Origin: Rhizobacter terrae
GTDB lineage: Bacteria; Pseudomonadota; Gammaproteobacteria; Burkholderiales; Burkholderiaceae_C
Reading direction: 5' to 3'
DNA length: 64,000 nt
NCBI RefSeq assembly: GCF_003852895.1
Contig: NZ_QUSW01000010.1
Location: 62,001-126,000, forward strand
In this document: one piece after another, positions 7,890 to 15,318 of the stretch
How positions within the stretch are numbered: position 1 is the first letter of the stretch
Layout: each line of letters begins with the position of its first letter
The notes under the pieces: generated by a model
Databases searched by the model: none
What the model was told of the DNA's origin: nothing
What the model saw: the letters and a program-made list of their open reading frames with translations, nothing else
Made by a program: the position numbers and the translations under genes

Positions 7890-8819
7890 ATGGCAGACAC
7901 GCAGCCCGCGCAATTGGCGCTGGGCGACAACGCCGCGCGGCAACTGGCCAATGCCACCAAGACCGCACCGATCCTCTCCACCATCAGCCCGCGCTGGCTC
8001 ACGCACCTGCTGCAGTGGCTGCCGGTCGAGGCCGGCATCTACCGCCTCAACAAGGTGCGCAATCCGCAGGACGTGCAGGTGCTGTGCGCCAAGCGCGACG
8101 AGTCGGAACTGCCCAGTACCTTCGTCGACTACGACGAGAAGCCGCGCGAGTATTTCCTCAACGCGGTGAGCACCGTGCTGGACGTGCACACCCGCGTGTC
8201 CGACCTCTACAGCAGCCCGCATGACCAGATCAAGGAACAGCTTCGCCTGACGATCGAGACGATCAAGGAGAAGCAGGAGAGCGAGCTCATCAACAACCCG
8301 GACTACGGCCTCCTGGCCAGCGTGGCGCCGGAACAGATCGTGTACCCGCTCACCGGTGCGCCCACGCCCGACGACATGGACGAACTGCTGACCAAGGTGT
8401 GGAAGGAGCCGGCCTTCTTCCTCACGCATCCGCTGGCCATCGCCGCCTTCGGCCGCGAGTGCACGCGCCGCGGCGTGCCGCCGCCCACGGTGAGCCTGTT
8501 CGGCTCGCAGTTCCTGACCTGGCGCGGCATTCCGCTGATCCCGTCGGACAAGGTGCCGGTGGCCGATGGCAAGACCAAGATCATCCTGCTGCGCGTGGGC
8601 GACAAGCGCCAGGGCGTGGTGGGCCTGTACCAGCCCGGACTTCCCGGCGAGCAGAGCCCGGGCCTGTCGGTGCGCTTCATGGGCATCAGCCGCAACGCGA
8701 TCGCGTCCTACCTCATCTCGCTGTACTGCTCGCTGGCGGTGCAGTCCGATGATGCGCTCGCGGTGCTGGAAGACGTGGAGATCGGCAAGTTCCACGAGTA
8801 CCCGGACACCTACAAGTGA
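7890..8819 (+). CDS. Family 2A encapsulin shell protein (SrpI-like)
   Basis: A 309-residue HK97-fold shell protein of the SrpI type, which self-assembles into a protein nanocompartment. Recognisable family features are the N-terminal arm (ALGDNAARQLANATKTAP), STISPRWLTHLLQWLPVEAG, and a long helix (EQLRLTIETIKEKQESELINN). The C-terminal block runs through FLTWRGIPLIPSDK, then VGLYQPGLPGEQSPGLSVRF, then SYLISLYCSLAV. No cyclic-nucleotide-binding insert is present, which separates 2A from 2B shells. A CGGAG ribosome-binding site lies 7 bp before the ATG. Published work on this family shows cysteine desulfurase as cargo and elemental sulfur storage inside the shell. The next gene, 8 bp away, is that cargo enzyme. 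Confidence 0.95.
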   Translation: MADTQPAQLALGDNAARQLANATKTAPILSTISPRWLTHLLQWLPVEAGIYRLNKVRNPQDVQVLCAKRDESELPSTFVDYDEKPREYFLNAVSTVLDVHTRVSDLYSSPHDQIKEQLRLTIETIKEKQESELINNPDYGLLASVAPEQIVYPLTGAPTPDDMDELLTKVWKEPAFFLTHPLAIAAFGRECTRRGVPPPTVSLFGSQFLTWRGIPLIPSDKVPVADGKTKIILLRVGDKRQGVVGLYQPGLPGEQSPGLSVRFMGISRNAIASYLISLYCSLAVQSDDALAVLEDVEIGKFHEYPDTYK

Positions 8820-8827
8820 ACTGAGCG

Positions 8828-10570
8828 ATGTCCACGCCTGATTCCTTGAACCCGGGCTTGCCTGCGGGCCTGCCGGATCCGGCCGCGCTGGCGCGGCTGG
8901 CCGGCGAGTTCTTCGCGGCACTGCCCGGCGTGACGGCAGCCGGCGGCGTGCCGGTGCCCAGCCAGCCGCATCCGCCGGGCTTGTCGCTGCCACCGGGCCA
9001 TGCCGGGCCGTCCACGCCTGCGGCCATTCCCGTGATCGGCGCGGTGCCGGGCGCAGGCCTCGCACCGACGTCGCCGCAGGCGCCTGCCAACGCTGCTGCG
9101 CAGGCACCGTCGCTCGTGCCGCATGCGCAGGCGCCCAACGGCGTGCCTGATCTCGCGCTGGTGTCCGCACCGGGCTACGACGGACGCATCGGCAGCCATG
9201 TGCTCGGGGTGCCGCAGGCACCCGGCGCGCAGCCGTATTACTTCGTCTCCGCGCCCCCGTCGGCCCCCTCCGGCTTCTACTTCCTGGACCCGGCCGTGGC
9301 CGGCGTGCAGGGTGATCCGCAGACACCGCCCCCGGTGCCTGCGGGCCGCCCGCCCTTCGACGTGAACGCCATCCGGCGCGACTTCCCGATCCTGTCGGAG
9401 CGCGTGAACGGCCGCCCGCTCGTGTGGTTCGACAACGCCGCCACGACGCAGAAGCCGCAGGCGGTGATCGACCGCCTCGCGCACTTCTATGCGCACGAGA
9501 ATTCCAACATCCACCGCGCGGCGCATGAGCTGGCCGCGCGCGCGACCGACGCCTACGAAGGCGCGCGCGAGACCGTGCGCCGCTTCATCGGCGCGGCTTC
9601 GGTGGAGGAGATCATCTTCGTGCGCGGCACCACCGAGGCCATCAACCTCGTGGCCAAGACCTGGGGCGCGAAGAACATCGGCGCGGGCGACGAGATCATC
9701 GTGTCGCACCTGGAGCATCACGCCAACATCGTGCCGTGGCAGCAGCTCGCGGCCGACAAGGGTGCGGTGATCAAGGTGATTCCGGTGGACGACACCGGGC
9801 AGGTGAAGCTCGACGAATACCGCAAGCTGCTGGGCCCGCGCACCAAGCTCGTGTCGGTGACGCAGGTCTCCAACGCGCTGGGCACGGTGGTGCCGGTGCA
9901 CGAGATCGTGGCGATGGCGCATGCCGCCGGCGCGAAGGCGCTGGTGGACGGCGCGCAGTCGGTGTCGCACATGCGCGTGGACGTGCGCGCGATCGATGCG
10001 GACTTCTTCGTCTTCTCCGGCCACAAGATCTTCGCGCCCACCGGCATCGGCGTGGTCTACGGCAAGCGCGAGGTGCTCGAAGACATGCCGCCGTGGCAAG
10101 GCGGCGGCAACATGATCTCCGACGTCACCTTCGAGAAGACCACCTACCACGGGCCGCCCACGCGCTTCGAGGCCGGCACCGGCAACATCGCCGATGCGGT
10201 GGGCCTGGGCGCGGCGCTGGAGTACGTGGAGCGCATCGGCATCGAGAACATCGGGCTGTACGAGCATGGGCTGCTGGACTACGCCACGCACCACATGCGG
10301 CCGATCAAGGGTGTGAGGCTCATCGGCACGGCCGCCCACAAGGCCAGCGTGCTGTCCTTCGTGCTCGACGGCTACAGCACCGAGCAGGTGGGACGGGCGT
10401 TCAACGAGGAAGGCATCGCGGTGCGCACGGGGCACCACTGCGCACAGCCGATCCTGCGCCGCTTCGGGCTGGAGACCAGCGTGCGGCCATCCTTCGCGTT
10501 CTACAACACCTGCGAGGAGATCGACCGCATGGTGTCGGTGGTGAGGCGGCTCGCGTCGCGGCGGGGCTGA
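8828..10570 (+). CDS. Encapsulin-cargo cysteine desulfurase with long N-terminal targeting extension
   Basis: A 580-residue protein in two parts. Residues 1 to about 175 are Pro/Ala/Gly-rich and probably disordered, with two conserved-looking islands: ALARLAGEFFAALPG (20-34) and YYFVSAPPSAPSGFYFLDP (137-155). Residues ~178-580 are a SufS-type PLP enzyme. It has the Schiff-base lysine in SGHK (K400), the persulfide cysteine in RTGHHC (C538), and the PLP-contact motifs NSNIHR and SHLEHHANIVPW. It removes sulfur from cysteine to give alanine and persulfide or S0. The extension corresponds to the cargo-loading domain known for family 2A desulfurases and is not found in housekeeping SufS. It begins 8 bp after the shell gene, implying coupled expression. 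Confidence 0.95.
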   Translation: MSTPDSLNPGLPAGLPDPAALARLAGEFFAALPGVTAAGGVPVPSQPHPPGLSLPPGHAGPSTPAAIPVIGAVPGAGLAPTSPQAPANAAAQAPSLVPHAQAPNGVPDLALVSAPGYDGRIGSHVLGVPQAPGAQPYYFVSAPPSAPSGFYFLDPAVAGVQGDPQTPPPVPAGRPPFDVNAIRRDFPILSERVNGRPLVWFDNAATTQKPQAVIDRLAHFYAHENSNIHRAAHELAARATDAYEGARETVRRFIGAASVEEIIFVRGTTEAINLVAKTWGAKNIGAGDEIIVSHLEHHANIVPWQQLAADKGAVIKVIPVDDTGQVKLDEYRKLLGPRTKLVSVTQVSNALGTVVPVHEIVAMAHAAGAKALVDGAQSVSHMRVDVRAIDADFFVFSGHKIFAPTGIGVVYGKREVLEDMPPWQGGGNMISDVTFEKTTYHGPPTRFEAGTGNIADAVGLGAALEYVERIGIENIGLYEHGLLDYATHHMRPIKGVRLIGTAAHKASVLSFVLDGYSTEQVGRAFNEEGIAVRTGHHCAQPILRRFGLETSVRPSFAFYNTCEEIDRMVSVVRRLASRRG

Positions 10571-10581
10571 AGGCGCGGCAC

Positions 10582-10707
10582 ATGGCAGCCGACATCCGTG
10601 CCTTCGATGCACCGCTGGGTGCGCAGGTGATCGGGCTGGACCTGAACCAGCCCGTGTCGCCCGAACTCTTCCAGCGACTGCACCGGGCGCATCTGAAGCA
10701 TCACGTG
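10582..10707 (+). pseudogene. Truncated TauD/TfdA-like dioxygenase remnant
   Basis: The 42 codons from the ATG at 10582 read like the start of a TauD/TfdA Fe(II)/2-oxoglutarate dioxygenase: IRAFDAPLGAQVIGLDLNQP, then FQRLHRAHLKHHV. After the HHV the homology stops abruptly, and the frame continues into unrelated Arg/Ser-rich sequence to a stop at 10821, antisense to the next gene. The His/Asp metal ligands of the family lie far downstream and are absent. Taurine-type dioxygenases release sulfite from organosulfonates, so an intact copy here would fit a sulfur locus. It looks like a deletion scar or incoming fragment. A short functional peptide is unlikely. Confidence 0.7.
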
Positions 10708-10735
10708 AAGGCGACGAACCGCGCTGAGCGCCGCG

Positions 10736-11419
10736 CTATGGCAGCGGGCTGCCGAAAGTCCAGTTCACGCCCAGGGTCCACCAGGGCCGGCGTGGCTGGC
10801 CGGTGGATTCCGCGCGGCTGATGTCCAGTGAGACCTGGGTGTTCCAGGCGTGTCGCAGGCCCAGGCGCCGGTTGCCTTGCTGGCCGTCATCGAACCATTC
10901 CGCCAGGGCCTGCCATTGCGGCAGCGCTTGCCATTCGATGGCCGTGCCGCGCCGGACCACGCGATAGGCGTTCCTCGGGAAATCGCGTCCCAGGTTCAGG
11001 TGCAGTGCCAGCGAAGGCTGCGGTTGCCAGGTCACCGGCAAGAGGATGGACTGGCTCGTGCGTCGAGGCGAGGGAGACTGCCATGACAGCGTCCAGACCG
11101 CGCCTGCCGCCAGCTGAGAGCTCAGTGTGGTGGCCCACTTGACCTGCGGCGACCACAGCGTCCTGGAGGGCTCGCTGTCGTCCGAGCTGCGGTCCGCGCT
11201 GACGCCCGCTTCCACCGGCCCCCATCGGCAACCTGGGCCGACGTGCGCCAGCCGATGCATGGGCGAATGCTCGGACCAGAGCTCAAGTTGGCATTGGCCG
11301 GGATCGAGGATCGATGCATCGTCCACCGCATGATGGCCGCCAGTGGCCCAGGCCGAGCCGGCCATGGCGAACCAGGAGAGGACAGATGCCGCGTGCGAGA
11401 GAGAGTGCTTGTTGTTCAT
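10736..11419 (-). CDS. Hypothetical secreted protein, possibly beta-rich
   Basis: I do not recognise a characterised family. The 227-residue product begins with a likely signal peptide (HAASVLSWFAMAGSAWA) and the mature part would begin TGGHHAVDDASILDPGQC. The rest is rich in Trp, Ser and alternating strand-like segments (QVKWATTLSSQLAAGAVW, PSLALHLNLGRDF, WWTLGVNWTF), with an aromatic final residue pattern reminiscent of small outer-membrane barrels; this is inference. Two cysteines (GQC, GPGC) could form a disulfide. It lies 68 bp downstream of a 27-residue ORF preceded by two LexA-like boxes on the same strand, so it may belong to an SOS-controlled unit. No clear ribosome-binding site is present; a hairpin occupies that position. 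Confidence 0.7.
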   Translation of the reverse strand: MNNKHSLSHAASVLSWFAMAGSAWATGGHHAVDDASILDPGQCQLELWSEHSPMHRLAHVGPGCRWGPVEAGVSADRSSDDSEPSRTLWSPQVKWATTLSSQLAAGAVWTLSWQSPSPRRTSQSILLPVTWQPQPSLALHLNLGRDFPRNAYRVVRRGTAIEWQALPQWQALAEWFDDGQQGNRRLGLRHAWNTQVSLDISRAESTGQPRRPWWTLGVNWTFGSPLP

Positions 11420-11421
11420 CC

Positions 11422-11439
11422 GCGGGGCCGCAACCCCGC
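11422..11439 (-). repeat. GC hairpin immediately before the secreted-protein start
   Basis: A perfect 6-bp inverted repeat, GCGGGG and CCCCGC with a six-base loop, ends two bases before the ATG at 11419. It occupies the place where a ribosome-binding site would be. It could mask translation initiation or act as a weak attenuator; there is no T-run. Confidence 0.5.
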
Positions 11440-11487
11440 AATGGCTGCAGCCCGCGCATCATGGCTCAAGTTCGTGTCAGCACGACC

Positions 11488-11571
11488 TCACAGCCAGCGC
11501 CACAGCGCCTTCATCCAGTCGGGCACGCGTTGGAAGGGCGGGTGGTAGGTTTGCCGATAGAGCTGGCGCAT
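11488..11571 (-). CDS. 27-residue cationic, Trp-rich small protein behind tandem LexA boxes
   Basis: A short ORF with an excellent ribosome-binding site: GGAGG lies 8 bp before the ATG at 11571. An in-frame ATG at 11598 would add nine residues, but it lies inside a LexA-like box and has no Shine-Dalgarno, so 11571 is preferred. The peptide starts MRQLYRQTYHPPF and ends DWMKALWRWL: net positive, three Trp, amphipathic C-terminus. I recognise no family. Small SOS-induced peptides such as TisB (29 residues) are a loose size analogy only. It could be a small effector or a leader peptide for the secreted-protein gene 68 bp downstream. Confidence 0.55.
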   Translation of the reverse strand: MRQLYRQTYHPPFQRVPDWMKALWRWL

Positions 11572-11590
11572 GAGGATTTCCTCCAGTGAA

Positions 11591-11606
11591 CTGTTCATCC
11601 GTACAG
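11591..11606 (-). promoter_or_regulatory. LexA box (proximal)
   Basis: On the minus strand this reads CTGTACGGATGAACAG, an exact CTGT-N8-ACAG match to the gammaproteobacterial/betaproteobacterial LexA consensus, flanked by TA and TT. It starts 19 bp from a second such box. The centre is GC-richer than ideal, so binding may be weaker than at the distal box. Confidence 0.6.
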
Positions 11607-11609
11607 TAC

Positions 11610-11625
11610 CTGTGAGTTTATACAG
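11610..11625 (-). promoter_or_regulatory. LexA box (distal)
   Basis: On the minus strand this reads CTGTATAAACTCACAG, CTGT-N8-ACAG with an AT-rich core and a TATAAA that could serve as the -10 element. Two boxes 19 bp apart on one helix face are typical of tightly repressed SOS promoters. deoC begins more than 90 bp away in the opposite direction, so the small ORF is the likelier target. Confidence 0.65.
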
Positions 11626-11718
11626 TGATATTGCGCCAGGCCATACCCCTACCGCCATCCCGTGCGTTGTTCGCCTTTCCATGGCGGTGGACCCCGGGCT
11701 TGTCGTAGCCTCGCGGGC

Positions 11719-12486
11719 ATGACCGACCTTGATGCCGCACGACTGGCACTGCGCTGCCTGGACCTCACCTCCTTGAAGGACGACGACAGCGAGGCGTCGA
11801 TCACCGCGCTGGCCCGCCGGGCGAACACCCCGCACGGTGCGCCGGCCGCGTTGTGCGTCTACCCGCAGTTCGTTTCGGCGGCCTTGCGGGCATTGGCCGA
11901 GCAGGGCCTGGGCGATGTGAAGGTGGCGACGGTGGTCAACTTTCCACGCGGCGAGTCGTCCGCCGACGAGGTCGTGCAGCAGACCCGGGATGCACTGGCC
12001 AGCGGCGCGCACGAGATTGACCTGGTGTTTCCGTGGCGCGCCTTGCTGGCCGCGGACAGGCAGGCCGGCCGCGACCTCGTGGCGCGGTGCAAGCAGGCCT
12101 GCGGCGATGCGACCTTGAAAGTCATCCTCGAGACGGGCGAGTTGCGCGCCTCCTGGCACATCCGCGACGCCAGCGACATCGCGCTCGCGGCCGGGGCCGA
12201 TTTCCTGAAGACATCCACCGGCAAGGTGCCCGTCAATGCCACGCCGGAAGCCGCCGCGGTGATGCTCGATGTGATCCATCAACACGGCGGCCGTGCCGGC
12301 CTGAAGATCGCGGGGGGCCTCTCGACCCTGGCCGACGTGAAGCAGTACCTCGCACTCGCCGCCAGGACCTACGGCGAACAAGGCCTGTCGCCCGGCACGC
12401 TGCGCTTTGGCGCGTCCAGCCTGCTGCCGGTGCTGCTGGCGGCCATCGAGGGTCGCAGCCCCGCTGCCGCCCAGGGGCCGTACTGA
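11719..12486 (+). CDS. deoC: Deoxyribose-phosphate aldolase
   Basis: A 255-residue class I aldolase that splits 2-deoxyribose 5-phosphate into glyceraldehyde 3-phosphate and acetaldehyde, ending deoxynucleoside breakdown. The Schiff-base lysine lies in DFLKTSTGK (K164). A second active-site lysine lies in RAGLKIAGGLST (K196). The family blocks LCVYPQFVS and VKVATVVNFPRG are intact. The ATG at 11719 gives the family-like start; in-frame starts further upstream add unrelated residues. No Shine-Dalgarno is visible, while a TAGCCT hexamer lies 8 bp upstream, so initiation may be leaderless or nearly so. It is first in a run with deoA, cdd and a nucleoside ABC importer, overlapping deoA by three bases (TGATG). 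Confidence 0.95.
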   Translation: MTDLDAARLALRCLDLTSLKDDDSEASITALARRANTPHGAPAALCVYPQFVSAALRALAEQGLGDVKVATVVNFPRGESSADEVVQQTRDALASGAHEIDLVFPWRALLAADRQAGRDLVARCKQACGDATLKVILETGELRASWHIRDASDIALAAGADFLKTSTGKVPVNATPEAAAVMLDVIHQHGGRAGLKIAGGLSTLADVKQYLALAARTYGEQGLSPGTLRFGASSLLPVLLAAIEGRSPAAAQGPY

Positions 12487-13838
12487 TGACCCTGGCGCAG
12501 GAAACCATCCGCCGAAAGCGCGATGGGCAAGCGCTGGATGCCGCGCAGATCCGCGCCTTCGTCGATGGTGTCACGCGCGGCGAGGTGAGCGATGCGCAGA
12601 TCGCCGCCTTCGCGATGGCGACCTGCTGGCGCGGCATGTCCACCACCGAGGCCGTGGCGCTGACGATGGCCATGCGCGACAGCGGCCGCGTGCTCGACTG
12701 GCGCGGCGAGGATTTGCACGGCCCGGTGGTGGACAAGCACTCCACCGGCGGCATCGGCGACACCGTGTCGCTGATGCTGGGCCCGTTGCTGGCCGCCTGC
12801 GGCTGCCACGTGCCGATGATCTCGGGCCGGGGCCTGGGCCACACCGGCGGCACGCTCGACAAGCTGGAATCGATTCCGGGTTACCGCGTCGATGTGCCGC
12901 TGGACACCTTCCGCCGCGTGGTGCGCGAGGCCGGCGTCGCGATCGTCGGCGCAGGCCCCGACCTCGCGCCGGCCGATCGCCGCATCTATGCCGTGCGCGA
13001 CCTGACCGCGACGGTGGAGTCGGTCGCATTGATCACGGCGTCCATCCTGTCGAAGAAGCTCGCCGCCGGCCTGCAGGCGCTGGCGCTCGACGTGAAGGTG
13101 GGCAGCGGCGCGTTCATGCGCGACATGCCAAGCGCGCTCGCGCTGGCGCGAAGCCTGGTCGAGACCGGTTGCGGCGCGGGCCTGCCGACCGAGGCCCTGA
13201 TCACCGACATGAACGAGCCGCTCGCGCCCGTGGCCGGCAATGCGCTCGAAGTGCGGATGGCCCTTCGCTACCTGCGAGGCGACGAGCGTCCTGCCAGGCT
13301 GGATCGCGTCGTGCGCGCCTTCGGTGCGAGCTTGCTGCGCCAGGCCGGGCTGGCCCGTGATGACGACGAGGCGCAGGCGCGGCTTGCCCAGGCGCTGGAC
13401 TCCGGACAGGCGGCCGAGCGCTGGGCCCGGATGGTCAGCGGACTCGGCGGACCGAAGGACTTGCTCGACCATGCCGACCGCCACCTGCCTGCCGCACCTG
13501 TCGTGCGCCCCGTGCCGGTGCCGCCATCGCAGGTGGGCATGGCGGTGAGCAGCATCGACACGCGCGCGCTGGGCCTGGCGGTGGTCGAGCTGGGCGGGGG
13601 ACGGCGACAGGCGGCGGACCGCATCGATCCCGCGGTGGGACTCGCATCGTTGTTGCCGCTGGGCGCTGCGCTCGATGGCAGCCGGCCCTTGGCCATCGTC
13701 CACGCCGCCACGCAGGCCGCCGCCGATGCCGCCGTGCAGGCCGTGCAGTCCGCCTATGCCGTATCCACCACACCGGTGCCAGCGCCACCGCTGATCGCCG
13801 GGCACATCGTTCGCGAACAAGGGGAGACCTCTGCATGA
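12486..13838 (+). CDS. deoA: Thymidine phosphorylase
   Basis: A 450-residue pyrimidine-nucleoside phosphorylase that converts thymidine and phosphate to thymine and 2-deoxyribose 1-phosphate. The signature VVDKHSTGGIGDTVSLML lies near residue 80. The glycine-rich phosphate-binding region and LDVKVGSGAFM are intact. Length is typical of DeoA (about 440 residues), much shorter than AMP phosphorylases. It overlaps deoC by the TGATG junction and cdd by ATGA, so all three are translated as a coupled unit. With cytidine deaminase upstream in the pathway, the unit degrades imported deoxypyrimidines. Confidence 0.95.
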   Translation: MTLAQETIRRKRDGQALDAAQIRAFVDGVTRGEVSDAQIAAFAMATCWRGMSTTEAVALTMAMRDSGRVLDWRGEDLHGPVVDKHSTGGIGDTVSLMLGPLLAACGCHVPMISGRGLGHTGGTLDKLESIPGYRVDVPLDTFRRVVREAGVAIVGAGPDLAPADRRIYAVRDLTATVESVALITASILSKKLAAGLQALALDVKVGSGAFMRDMPSALALARSLVETGCGAGLPTEALITDMNEPLAPVAGNALEVRMALRYLRGDERPARLDRVVRAFGASLLRQAGLARDDDEAQARLAQALDSGQAAERWARMVSGLGGPKDLLDHADRHLPAAPVVRPVPVPPSQVGMAVSSIDTRALGLAVVELGGGRRQAADRIDPAVGLASLLPLGAALDGSRPLAIVHAATQAAADAAVQAVQSAYAVSTTPVPAPPLIAGHIVREQGETSA

Positions 13839-14230
13839 CCGATGACGAACTGGTCGCCCTCGCGCGGCAGGCCCGCGACGCAGCCTACGCGCCGTATTCC
13901 AGCTTCCACGTCGGCGCTGCGGTGAAGCTGCGCGACGGCCGCGTCTTCAGCGGCTGCAACGTGGAGAACGCGGCCTATGGCCTGTGCAACTGCGCCGAGC
14001 GCACGGCGCTGTTCTCGGCCGTCGCTGCGGGCGCCCGGCCCGGCGACATCGAACGCATGGCCGTGGTGGCCGACACGGCCGGGCCCATCTCGCCCTGCGG
14101 CGCCTGCCGCCAGGTGATGCTCGAACTCGGCGGCGAGGGCCTCGCCGTGGTGCTCGCCAACATGAACGGTGCCCGCACGCTCACGACCGCCGGCGAACTG
14201 CTGCCTGGCGGCTTCAGATTCGATTCGTAA
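13835..14230 (+). CDS. cdd: Cytidine deaminase (short, homotetrameric type)
   Basis: A 131-residue zinc enzyme that deaminates cytidine and deoxycytidine to uridine forms. Zinc ligands are C53 in NCAERTALF (with catalytic E55) and C88 and C91 in SPCGACRQ. The substrate-binding FxxN-type motif is present as FSGCNVENAAYG. The length matches the small tetrameric class rather than the 290-residue dimeric E. coli type. It overlaps deoA by 4 bp. A gap of 94 bp follows before the nucleoside-binding-protein gene, enough for a separate promoter. Confidence 0.96.
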   Translation: MTDDELVALARQARDAAYAPYSSFHVGAAVKLRDGRVFSGCNVENAAYGLCNCAERTALFSAVAAGARPGDIERMAVVADTAGPISPCGACRQVMLELGGEGLAVVLANMNGARTLTTAGELLPGGFRFDS

Positions 14231-14324
14231 CCCGATGCACCGCGGCCACCGGGTGTTCCCGGGGGGTGTCTCGCGCATGTTTCTTGCGAGAATCCGCGCC
14301 ACTTCTCACAAGGGAGATTCTTAC

Positions 14325-15317
14325 GTGATCAGCCGAGCCACTGTCATCCTCGCGGCCACCTTCACTGCGACCACCGCGTTCGCACAAGCCAAGCAACCGG
14401 CCGTCATCTACGACGCCGGCGGCAAGTTCGACAAGTCCTTCAACGAAGCCGCCTACAACGGCATCGAGCGCTTCAAGAAGGAGACCGGCACCGCCTACCT
14501 CGACTTCGAGATCTCCAACGACACGCAGCGCGAGCAGGCGTTGCGCCGCATGGCCCAGAAGGGCGCGGACCCCATCATCGCCGTCGGCTTCGGCCATGGT
14601 TCGGCGCTGGACAAGGTGGCCAAGGAATTCCCGAACGCGCACTTCGCGATCATCGACTCCGAGGTCAAGCAGCCCAACGTGCAGTCGGTGCTGTTCAAGG
14701 ACCAGGAAGGATCCTTCCTCGCCGGCTGGCTGGCCGCCACGACCAGCAAGTCGGGCAAGGTCGGCTTCATCGGCGGCATGGACGTGCCGCTCATCCGCCG
14801 CTTCCAGTGCGGCTACGAGCATGGCGTGAAGACCGCGAACCCCAAGGTCGAGGTGGTGGCCAACATGACGGGCACCACGCCCTCGGCCTGGAGCGATCCG
14901 ACGCGCGGCGGCGAACTCGCGAAGGCGCAGTTCTCTCGCGGCGTCGACGTGGTCTTCGCGGCCGCGGGCGGCACCGGTATCGGCGTGTACCAGGCCGCGA
15001 AGGACCAGGGCAAACTGGCCATCGGCGTGGACAGCAACCAGAACCACCTTCAGCCGGGCACCATGCTCAGCTCCATGCTCAAGCGCGTGGACAACGCCAC
15101 CTACGGCATCGCCATGGCAGCGAAGAACGGCACCTGGAAGCCCGGCCTCACGGTGCTCGGCCTGCAGGAGCAGGGCGTGGGCCTGGCGATGGACCAGTAC
15201 AACGCCAAGCTGGTGAGCGAGGACACGAAGAAGAAGCTGGCCGGTGTGGAGGCAGACATCGTGTCGGGCAAGATCAAGGTCGCGACCTACACCCCCGAGG
15301 CTGGCTGCAAGTACTGA
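14325..15317 (+). CDS. BMP/PnrA-family substrate-binding protein of a nucleoside ABC importer
   Basis: A 330-residue periplasmic binding protein of the basic-membrane-protein (PnrA/BmpA) family, which binds purine or pyrimidine nucleosides. The GTG at 14325 is chosen: it has the ribosome-binding site AGGGAG 8 bp upstream and starts directly with a signal peptide (ATVILAATFTATTAFAQ). Family landmarks include YDAGGKFDKSFNEAAYNGIERF, GFGHGSALDKVAKEFP, GFIGGMDVPLIRRFQCGYEHG and FAAAGGTGIGVYQAAKD. No lipobox is seen, so the protein is probably soluble. It precedes the ATPase and two permeases and follows deoxynucleoside-degrading enzymes, which points to nucleosides as substrate. Confidence 0.92.
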   Translation: MISRATVILAATFTATTAFAQAKQPAVIYDAGGKFDKSFNEAAYNGIERFKKETGTAYLDFEISNDTQREQALRRMAQKGADPIIAVGFGHGSALDKVAKEFPNAHFAIIDSEVKQPNVQSVLFKDQEGSFLAGWLAATTSKSGKVGFIGGMDVPLIRRFQCGYEHGVKTANPKVEVVANMTGTTPSAWSDPTRGGELAKAQFSRGVDVVFAAAGGTGIGVYQAAKDQGKLAIGVDSNQNHLQPGTMLSSMLKRVDNATYGIAMAAKNGTWKPGLTVLGLQEQGVGLAMDQYNAKLVSEDTKKKLAGVEADIVSGKIKVATYTPEAGCKY

Positions 15318-15318
15318 G

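Noticed and set aside
8810-10612. A 600-residue minus-strand frame opposite the desulfurase
   Set aside because: It is an antisense shadow of a strongly conserved PLP enzyme. No motifs or initiation signals were seen.
10582-10821. A functional 79-residue protein continuing from the TauD-like fragment
   Set aside because: After residue 42 the sequence is antisense to the next gene, basic and low-complexity, and the catalytic part of the family is missing, so a pseudogene fits better.
11572-11598. A longer 36-residue version of the small SOS-linked ORF starting at 11598
   Set aside because: The upstream ATG lacks a Shine-Dalgarno and lies within the proximal LexA box, whereas the ATG at 11571 has GGAGG at the right distance.
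11591-11718. LexA control of deoC
   Set aside because: The boxes lie more than 90 bp upstream of deoC, are next to the start of the opposite-strand ORF, and deoC is not a known SOS gene. Secondary influence is not excluded.
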